A DNA stretch of 64,000 bases from Plantago major (lineage: Eukaryota > Streptophyta > Magnoliopsida > Lamiales > Plantaginaceae): contig CM048839.1 in NCBI GenBank assembly GCA_026545765.1, forward strand, positions 50,638,677 to 50,702,676, written 5' to 3'. The position numbers were made by a program, and so were the translations under genes. Every line of letters starts with the position of its first letter. The first letter of the stretch is position 1. Positions 55,875 to 64,000 of the stretch are shown here, piece by piece. The notes under the pieces are model-generated. The model worked only from the letters and a program-made list of their open reading frames with translations. It was not told where the DNA came from and did not search any database.

Positions 55875-56224
55875 TGGTAAAATGGTAAAGTCAAAGCATA
55901 ATTGATGGTCAATGTGGTTTGGAAGAGTATGGACCAAGTGGTCCAGAGTACCTTGACCCTAAAAGATCAAATCTCTTTTGATTGTGAATTATATCTACCC
56001 TAGTCGTTCATTCAAGAGAATTCCAAGGTTCATGATATTGATAGAGGAACACATGCAAGGAGTTTAAATCAAGAGAACTCCAAGGCTAATGGCTTTGAAC
56101 TTAGATGAAGTATGATGTGTCAATCAAAGTTTTAAATTTGTTTAAGCCAAGAGTTAATTCTCAACACTATGAAAACTTGTAGTGCAGTGAAGTTAGCCCC
56201 GAGTGTCAGTCCCTCAGGACTTAA
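55875..56224. other. Spacer between LTR-1c and LTR-2b
   Basis: No gene was recognised. It has two AGAGAA(T/C)TCCAAGG words. It could be a remnant of LTR-1c's internal region. Confidence 0.35.
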
Positions 56225-57826
56225 TGATGTGCACTCAGAGATTTTGATTTCGTTGTAGAACCTGTAATCCCTAAATACAATCAAAGATTAAATTTATTTA
56301 TGTCGGAAGTCTTCAAATCCACAGTTTATAGCGGAAAGCTGACTCGGGATTTCGTTCTCCACGGACACTTAGCATAGGAACAATCAAATAACGTATGTAA
56401 ATTGTATGCATAAAGTAAACAGATGATTGAAAACAAATGATTCTTAACAAGATATTATCATCAAAAGCGGCGTAAAGGATCCCCAACCTAGTTCTATTAT
56501 GCTATTCCCAACTACTTAGAATCAAACAACGTACTAGCCGTCTGCAGGCAGCAAAGAAACATGCCAAAAAAGGATCAAGTCGCAGTTAATCCAGACACCT
56601 TCACTTATACCAACAATGTGTTGTGTCACTCAACACACTATCTCGCCACGTTTCCAGACAAACCACATAGGATAATGTAAAGTCCGTTACCAAGTCGTAG
56701 TTAGTAAGGATTTCCCACATAGAGAGTCGGACGAATAAAGAACAAGTACGAAATTACGGTTTAAAACTAATTCATTAATATAACATGGCATATAAAGAAA
56801 TAGTAATAATAGAGTTTCGGCGGTTTGCCTTTACAAAATAAAGTTAGCTACTCATACTATTCTACTACAGACAGTAATCGAAACCAATAAGAACAAGAAA
56901 GAAGAAATCTAAATCTCCTAGAAGAAGGAAGAAATCGAAATCAGAAGAAGAAGAAAGAGAAAGAAAAGCTTAGTCTTTGATGTCTTCGTAAAGCTTCTAG
57001 GGTTTCCTCCTCCTGATGCTCTCCGACCTGTATTAGTCGATCCCTGGTGTGTATGTGGATTTAGGGTTACACTTCTGCGAGGACTGGTTCTCTCTCAAGA
57101 GAGCTGCTTTTGGGGTTTCACTTTCCCGAGCACTAGTTCCCTGACGGCCAGGGTTTTTCGCAGGTGATGATGGATTCTGAGACTCCAAGGGTCTTATTTA
57201 TACTTTAAGATGAAGGTTCTGGATGTCCTTGGCCAGCAAAAAATATTAAAAGGTGGGCTGAGGCCTGACGGACTGGAAAAAGCCTATCTGGCCCAAGTGT
57301 TAGTTGTTTCGCCTTCCGGGCTGATTTCGGACCTCTAAACTTCGTTTTCTTGGAAAATGATACTACAAAGTTTTAGAATTTTCAATAAGCTTTCCATCGA
57401 TAGTTCATGAGCCTGAATCAGACTTCTAGAACTCCATGTACATCCAAAACAGTGCATCCTGATCGATTTCTTCCGGGTTATATATACAGGTTTTCTTCGT
57501 TCTTCGATTTCGAGTTTCGTAACCTTGTTATCTTGAAAAGTGTCCTTCTTCAGCATTTCATGTTTTTTTGAGATCTTCACAACGGTAGGTAGCACAACCT
57601 CATTGGACTTCTCTAGCTTCAAGTAGAATTGTCATGCTTCCTTACTTTCCTCGATTTCGCACAAATATGACGTTTTGGTGTCTGAAATCGTGCAATTCCT
57701 CAAAAACATAATCATGACCTACGAAATACACAAGAAGTTGGTAATTGGCCATAATATGATACAAATATTGAATCTAAGGCAAAAACGAAGGTCTAAAAGC
57801 ATGCAAAATCGCACATTTCATTGTCA
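56225..57826 (-). mobile_element. LTR, family 2, copy b (reverse)
   Basis: On plus it starts TGATGTGCACTCAGAGATTT and runs to CGCACATTTCATTGTCA. This is the reverse of the LTR start in copy c (TGATGTGACAATAAAATGTG), but with the last five bases missing. It carries an extra 250-300 bp in the U3-side half compared with copy c. Sequence to its left is not a primer-binding region, so it is a solo or rearranged LTR. The frame 57335-57622 lies inside it and is not supported. Confidence 0.8.
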
Positions 57827-57907
57827 GTTCTTTTTACGGAATATAATTATCAACATGAAAGCAGTAAAAGGGTTGTTTTGCTTCGGAAACGAGTTCTAAT
57901 TACCAGT

Positions 57908-59238
57908 TGATGTGACAATAAAATGTGCGATATAGCATGCTTTTAGACCCTCGTATTTATCTTAGATTCAATATTTGTATCATTTTATTGTCAATTATCA
58001 ACTTTGTGTGTATTTTGTAGGTCATGATCGCGTTTTTGAAGAATTGCACAATTTCAGGCGTGAAAATGACATAATTGTGCGAAATCGAGAAAGTTATGCG
58101 GTTACGCTGGATTGACCGTTGCACGGAGTTCGGGGAGTCAAAACATGTCATGCGACCAACCAATGCGAAGATAATTGAAGATTCAACAACTTTGTAGAAG
58201 ACCACTTTTCGAGGAAACGAAGTTATGAATCCCGAAATCGATCGAAGAACGAAGAAAACAGATTCGAATCTGCAGGAATCGAAGATGGCGGCCACCAGGG
58301 GACCGCAGAAGGCCTCTATGCGGTCATCAGGTTACCGCAGTTAAGGTTCTGATTTTTTCCAGGCTTTTTCCAGGCCTGTCAGGCTAAAGCCCGCCTTCCT
58401 AAACCTTCCATAATGATCAATGGCGGGCAGAGCTCGGATTTTTTTAGTATAAATAAGACCTCAGGGGTCTCATAATTCTACACCGCTCATAAAGCAGCTC
58501 TCCTGAGAGAGAAACAGTCCTCGGCGAAGTGAAACCCCAAAACCTCTGGCCGTCAGGCACCCAGATGAAACCCTAAAAGCAGCACGAAGACATCAGAGAC
58601 TAAGCTTTTTCTTCTTCTTCTTCTTTCTTTCTTGTTCTTTTCGATTTATGTCTGAATACTATGAGTAGCTAACTTTCTCTTGTAAAGGTGAACCGTCGTA
58701 ACTCTGCTTTTGCTACTTCTTTATATATCGTGATATATTAATAGAATAGATATTAGACGTAAATCGTGATTATACAACTCTATACATCATTCGTGGTGTG
58801 ATGTTCTGCTGAGTGACACAGTAGTTTCATTGAACTGAGTAGGGGTACTCGTGCCGACTGCACCTTAGCACAATAGTATTATGCCCTGCAATCGTTAGAG
58901 GTAATTGCGTAGGATTTTAACTAGGAAGTTGGGAGTAGCATAGCAGAGGAAGGTCGGGGATCCTTTACACCTTTCCCATCATCGATTTACAACAAAGCAA
59001 TTAGGGTTTACTGTGATTCAATCCATCTGTCTGCAATCATTCTGTTTACTTTTCTGCATACAATTGACAAACGTTATTTGCATGTTCCTATGCTAAGTGT
59101 CCTTGGAGAACGACATCCCGAGTCAGCTTTCCGCTATAAATTGTGGATTTGAGGACTTTCGACTTATAAATTTAATCTTGATTGTATTTAGGGATTACAG
59201 GTTCTACAATGAAAATTGAAATCCCTGAGTGCACATCA
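57908..59238 (+). mobile_element. LTR, family 2, copy c: 5' LTR of a truncated Ty3/gypsy element
   Basis: Starts TGATGTGACAATAAAATGTG and ends GAGTGCACATCA: TGATGTG/CACATCA termini. A TATA-like AGTATAAATAAGACCTC lies at about 58447. Directly after the end comes AAATTTGGCGCCGCTTCCGG, the TTTGGCGCCG...GGGG sequence that follows 5' LTRs of many plant gypsy elements. Gag follows at 59561, so this is the 5' LTR of a once-complete element. Confidence 0.88.
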
Positions 59239-59262
59239 AAATTTGGCGCCGCTTCCGGGGAA
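59239..59262 (+). other. Primer-binding-site region of the gypsy element
   Basis: TTTGGCGCCGCTTCCGGGG just inside the 5' LTR. This word is common at the same place in Athila/Tat-like elements. The tRNA was not assigned. Confidence 0.55.
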
Positions 59263-59560
59263 ACTTGACCTGCCAAGCAAGTTTCGATTGTCCGAGATAA
59301 GTTGAAATCATTCTTTTGCCTTTTAATTTACGCACTGTCTTTTAAATTCGTATAGCATAAACCCAAAAAAAATCATAAAACCTGTGGGAATCGATCTCCA
59401 CAACTAAAAATCCAAAAATATTTCTTTTCCGTATTAGTTTGCTTTCTTATCAAAAAATCCAAAAACAAGTAACTTTAGATTTTTGTTTATTATCTTTATA
59501 ATATTTTCCATTCGTATCTGCGATAGTCGTTTGTTAGTGTTCATACTAAACAGGAAAAGC

Positions 59561-60238
59561 ATGGAATCGCCTAGTGACGCAAACAGGGAAGGTACTAGCA
59601 ATGAGAATCACCCTGGTTACGTTTCGATGTGCAAACTTGAAGAGCTGCTCAAGGTTCATCTCGAGATTAAAACCGAGAGAGAAGAACTAGAATAAGAAAG
59701 GCTAAGGATAGCCGAGGAAAGACTGAGATTGGATGAGAACAGAAGAAGGGATAACCATGAAATGGTGGAACTAAGAGATGAAGAAAACAGACCCACGCGC
59801 GACTATGTTATGCCGAGATTTACACCGCATACCTCGAGCATCTATCTTAAGAGAGTTGCAAGAGAATATGACCTAAAGGGCACTCATCTGAACCAACTGC
59901 CACACTTCTACGGTAACCCGATTGAAAACCCGATGCACTTTATTAGGGAGTTCTCCACAGTAGTTGGGGGTATACTACTCAATGGGCTCACAGAATGTCA
60001 GCTTCGCGAAGAAGAGCATTCCCTAATTGCCTCAAGGACAAGACAAAGGACTGGTTATGGTCAGCAGCACCAAACAGTCTGAACACATGGGACGAAGTGG
60101 TCAATAAGTTTATGCTCAGGTACTTCCCACTTAAGAAGACATCTGACTTGAAGAACCAAATCCAGAACTTCAGCCAATTTGACGGAGAAACCTTTCACGA
60201 AGCATGGCAGAGATAAGGATGTACTTGACAACTGCCCA
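59561..60238 (+). pseudogene. Ty3/gypsy gag, N-terminal half, broken
   Basis: ATG at 59561 opens MESPSDANREGTSNENH. A stop at about 59694 interrupts a Glu/Arg-rich coiled-coil-like stretch. The next frame has RFTPHTSSIYLKRVAREYDL, LNQLPHFYGNPIENPMHFIR and EFSTV. A frame change at about 60000 gives RAFPNCLKDKTKDWLWSAAP, TWDEVVNKFMLRYFPLKKT and QNFSQFDGETFHEAWQR. That is the core of the retrotransposon gag (capsid) domain: F...L...A..W...L....W..f...F...F.P. It stops where the reverse LTR at 60241 begins. The product would form the particle in a live element. Confidence 0.85.
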
Positions 60239-60240
60239 AC

Positions 60241-61196
60241 TGATGTGCACTCAGAGATTTCGATTTTCGTTGTAGAACCTGTAATCCCTAAATACAATCA
60301 AGATTAAATTTATAAGTTGGAAGTTCTCAAATCCACAATTTATAGCGAAAAGCTGACTTGGGATGTCGTTCTCCACGGACACTTAGCATAGGAACAAACA
60401 AATATCGTAATTAAATTGTATGCAGAAAGTAAACAGAATGATTGCAGACAGATTGATTGAATCGAAGTAAACCCTAATTTAATGAGATAAAATCGATGGG
60501 GGAAAAGGTGTAAAGGATCCCCGACCTCCCTCTGCTATGCTACTCCCAACTACTTAGAATCAAACAACGTACCAGCCGTCTACAAGCAGCAAAGAAACAT
60601 CCCAAAAAGATTAATTCGTAGTTAATCCAAACACCTTCACTTATACCAATAATGTGTTGTGTCACTCAACACACTATCTCATCACATTTTCAGACAAACC
60701 AGATAGATCATATAAAGTCCATTACCAAGTTGCAGTTAGTAAGGATTTTCCACGTTGAGAGTCGGACGAATAAAGAACAAGTACGAAATTACATTTTAAA
60801 ACTAATTCATTAATATATCACGGTATATAAAGAAGTAGCGAAAGCAGAGTTACGGCGGTTCTCCTTTACAAGAGAAAGTTAGTTACTCATGGCAATAAAC
60901 ACAGACAAAAATCGACTAGGAAGAAGAAAGAAGAAGAAAAGGAAGCTTAGTCTTTGATGTCTTCGTGCTGCTTCTAGGGTTTTCTTCTTTTGGGTGCCTG
61001 ACGGCCAGCGGTTTTGGGGTTTCACTTCCCCGAGGACTGGTTCTCTCTCAGGAGAGCTGCTTTGTGAGCGGTGTAGAATTATGAGACCCCAAGGGTCTTA
61101 TTTATACTGAAAATCTCGTGCTCTGGCCGTCATTGATCATTAAGGAAGGTTAGAAAGGCGGGCTCTAGCCTGACAGGCCAGGAAAAAGGCAGGAAA
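60241..61196 (-). mobile_element. LTR, family 2, copy d (reverse, truncated)
   Basis: On plus it starts TGATGTGCACTCAGAGATTT, in the middle of gag. It then parallels copy b, with GAAAAGCTGACTTGGGATGT, CCACGGACACTTAGCATAGG and GTCTTTGATGTCTTCGTGCT. It ends at about 61196 after CTGACAGGCCAGGAAAAAGG, missing about 370 bp of the U3 side. It inverts relative to the neighbouring copy c. It is joined directly to the ORF at 61197. Confidence 0.85.
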
Positions 61197-64000
61197 CCCA
61201 CTTTAATTGGGGGAAGTACGCCTTCAACAAATTTCTTGGGCACATTGAGGAATTTGAGCCTAAAATCATCAATGGCCTTGCTGAGACAAAGGCCAATATG
61301 CATTTTGGTCTCAGAATTTGCTACATTCTGGAAACAATGGGAATAACTCTCGAAGACAAGAAATCCGATCACCAACTCTCTTTTCGACATGCCTTTGAAG
61401 AAAAGGAGAGAATTGTCTTGAAAGCTCGAGAAGAGGCGGAAGAGCTTGAAGTCGCCCCAAGGTGAAGAGGTCTCTGAGCAAGCTCACCTCAACCTCCAGG
61501 TTAAGAGAAAGAGGACTCAAAGCAAGAAAGCCTCTAAGTCCCAAAGTGTACAAAAAGCACAACCTTCTGGAGACAAGATCTCAGAAGATGTTGTTCGGCC
61601 AGAAAGGCAACACCAGAAAGCCCCAAGAATTCTGAGACAGGCTGCTCCAGAAATCTCCAGAGATGATAGAAATATCATAGATGGGTCAGCTCCCAATCTG
61701 GACAGTGACTCTGATGATGATGTAGTACTTACACAAGTATTCAAAAAGTCCAGGATTGAGACCCATGGAGGAGCATCAAGCTCATCCCCTCAGAAAGAAA
61801 GGAGTCCCTCTGTCCAGCAGGAAGAAGAAGGCTTGGAAGAGGAAGATAGAGTGATGGAAGATGTTGACATTTCTTCCACATTCACAATGCCAGCACTTAA
61901 TGTGGCTGAAGAAAACCCTGTTCTTGAACAGGTTCCTCAACCTTCTGAGAGAGCTCAACTCTCAGAAAGGGATCAAACTGAGATGGAGACTCAGAAAGAT
62001 ATTGTAGAGGAGACCAACAATGAGCAAAGAAAGGCTGTGGAAACTCCACTAGTCCAAGTGACCCAAACTCAGCCTGACTCTATTCAGGTAACAAAAGTAG
62101 TTTGTATCTAACTTGTCAACATTAAAATGTTAACTTGTTACTCATAAGCTTCATTTGTTACAGGCCAACATGGAGACACAATTTCAGGGGGAAGAAAACT
62201 TGTCCACTCCCTTGAATCAAGAAGAGGTTCCTCCAACCTCAGAACATCAAGAAGAGCCTGTTCCACAGGCTATAACTGAGAAAGTAGTGGAGGTGGAACC
62301 AACTCCCCAACACCAAGAGTTTCCAGAGGCTGAAAAACACTCTGAGGAAGTAGTTACTAAGCCTTCTGTTGAGAAGGTAAGTATCAGTAAACTTTCCTTA
62401 AGAAAATTTTGGTAAAATTCACTACTTAATCAATATGATTGTTCTATCTTACAGGCTCAATCAGAAGAACACTTGGACGGAGAGAATGTGATCTCATCTC
62501 CTCCAAGAGAAACTAAAACTGCTGAACAAGCAGTATCTGAAGAAAAGGTTCCAGAAACCCCCAAGGTTTCTGAGAAAGATGCCACTGAGCTTCCTCACTT
62601 GGAAGTAAGCAAAGTCTTAGAAAGCATTTTTCCACTTATCTTTTCTGATAACAAGTTTCTAAACATATTTGATTCTATTTATCAGGTTCAATCAGAAAGA
62701 AAGGATGCTGAGGATCAGACTTCTCCTCACATCAAGGTATCTGAGGCCTCTGTGCCCAAACAAGCAGAAGTCCAAGCAAATGAGCCTAGTGTTTCTACAC
62801 AGGTATGCTCAGAAAGCTTACTTTGCACACAGATACTAACACAAGTAGTTTGAACAAAACTAACTTGATCCCTTTCTTTCAGGCTCAAAGTCTAGTGCCA
62901 CTCAACTTACTCCAAGCCTTTAAGAAGCACACTCTCAAGAAAAATCTAAAGTGCTACAGACAATGGCAGAAACTCAGAAAGGCCGATCTTTCTGAAATTG
63001 CAAGAGTAATTGACATCCCAGAGAATAGGTCCATAGCAATCAATCTGGAAGACCATATCCATGCTATGTTTCCCACAGAATCATATTCTTTTGCCACTCT
63101 GATGGATGATAACTTCTTAAATGAAGTAGCACAAAGACTCCTAGCAGACTTTCAAGCTGCTGATGCTCAAACCAAGAGCGGATGGTGACCCATCTGCCTT
63201 GCTTGCAAGCTCACAACCTACCCTTCTGAGCAAGAAGAAGTAAATGGGAGGATGATCACACTTCCTAATGTGATCAACCTGGTTTCTGAAGATGAGAAGG
63301 AAACTGATGAGAATGATTACCAAGAACCTCCTTCTGAGCATCCAAGTCAAGAAGACAAGAAAAAGGATGATGATGATGATCAGAATGATGATCCCCAACC
63401 TGGAAACGGCGGGATTCAGAAAATTAGCAAAGGAAGTGCGAAAAGGCTACTCCTTCCAATGCTCGAAGCCCCATCATCATCACCACCAAAGTCTCATCAA
63501 AATACCCAACAAATTGAACAAGACACAATTGAAGAAATCACACCCATTGAGTTCGAGGATTGAACAACTCGATTTAAGTTGGAAGAGAAGAGAATCAACT
63601 TAGAGTGTCAAGCTCTTGTTGAAGAAAAGGAAGCCAAACTCAAAAGCTCGGAGAAGCTAATGCTAAGGAACCGCACTCCTAGATGAGCAAAGGTTGTTGA
63701 AAAATGCCATCGTTGTCACCTTCTTTGAGATAGATGCCATGGATGACAATGATGATGAAGAGCATTATGCTAAGGCTGCATCAGAAAGACCTTCTACTTC
63801 TCAGAAGGCCAGCATACTTAAAGGCAAACAAAAGATTGCCACTCTGCAAACAATCCAAGAAAAGGATTATGAGAATGATGCTGAAATAAACCCAAACTTG
63901 ATCTCCCAAGCAGAAGATGAGAGGCTAATCAATAAGGAAAAGCTAGCCCTTCTGGCGCCTCAAATTTTCTCTGCTCCAGGTGCTTCAAGAAGTGGTGAGC
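61197..64000 (+). pseudogene. Acidic, intron-bearing ORF of probable retrotransposon origin, partial
   Basis: The first frame reads FNWGKYAFNKFLGHIEEFEP, ETKANMHFGLRICYILETMG and a Glu-rich stretch, to a stop at about 61463. One base over it continues GEEVSEQAHLNLQVKRKRTQ and runs Glu/Gln/Ser-rich to a donor at 62087|62088. Four introns of 76-81 bp (62088-62163, 62377-62454, 62605-62685, 62803-62882) separate exons 62164-62376, 62455-62604 and 62686-62802. A last part from 62883 ends QAADAQTKSGW at 63188. More acidic frames follow to the window end (DEKETDENDYQEPPSEH). These recall the env-like or accessory ORFs of plant LTR elements, but no domain is certain. Its left end is the junction with LTR-2d, so 5' exons are missing. 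Confidence 0.5.

Noticed and set aside
57335..57622. 95-codon minus-strand frame
   Set aside because: Lies inside an LTR and has no counterpart in the other LTR-2 copies.
59239..64000. Endogenous pararetrovirus (caulimovirid) copy
   Set aside because: The gag follows a TG...CA LTR and a gypsy-type primer-binding region. No movement-protein or coat-protein motif was seen.

Overview
The window is A+T-rich plant nuclear DNA, almost certainly from a eudicot. It holds nested plant-type LINEs, Tourist, hAT and Helitron-like elements, solo LTRs, and one intron-containing host-type gene with a plant GDSL-lipase exon structure. There are no operons, ribosomal genes or recognisable tRNAs. The species cannot be named from what I can see. 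Most of the 64 kb is transposon-derived. The only clearly host-type gene is a five-exon GDSL-lipase-like gene at about 51.1-54.2 kb.

Layout. 1-1.2 kb: minus-strand exons of a CACTA (En/Spm) transposase-like gene, with a 5 x 71 bp tandem repeat in one intron. 1.2-3.7 kb: a hierarchical array (56 bp within 396 bp within 792 bp) just upstream of the same gene. 5.2-20.1 kb: an old plus-strand L1-type LINE (LINE A), split by a younger minus-strand LINE (LINE B, 8.8-16.9 kb) and by a Tourist-type MITE (17.86-18.70 kb). 20.4-23.8 kb: a foldback MITE split by a solo LTR (5-bp duplication TATAA), itself split by a second solo LTR (AGCTC). 23.9-24.6 kb: a TCGAGCTCG-rich repeat. 24.7-36.6 kb: a stretch with Helitron-like termini that contains several MITEs and a 4 x 1.09 kb tandem array. 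36.8-40.9 kb: a decayed PIF/Harbinger element with Myb/NAM-like and DDE transposase genes. 41.3-43.1 kb: a solo Ty3-type LTR (ATTAT). 43.6-45.2 kb: a Tourist MITE split by a solo LTR. 45.4-46.1 kb: a non-autonomous hAT element (8-bp duplication). 46.7-49.9 kb: a possible gene-capturing element with an 87-bp minisatellite and a fragment of HSP90 coding sequence. 51.1-54.2 kb: the GDSL-like gene. 54.5-64 kb: more LTRs, a broken Ty3-type gag, and an intron-bearing acidic ORF of probable retrotransposon origin.

The nests give a relative order of events. LINE A predates LINE B and the Tourist copy in it. The foldback MITE predates LTR family 1, and that LTR copy predates the LTR family 2 copy inside it. 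Tourist, LTR family 1 and LTR family 2 each occur three or four times, so they can be compared internally.

The observations I rate highest are: the GDSL protein whose catalytic Ser and His positions are both substituted although the reading frame and splice sites are intact; the retroelement-like gene with short introns and exons that are all multiples of three and start alike; the three-level tandem array; the duplicated 5' leader of LINE B; and the possible 11.9-kb Helitron.
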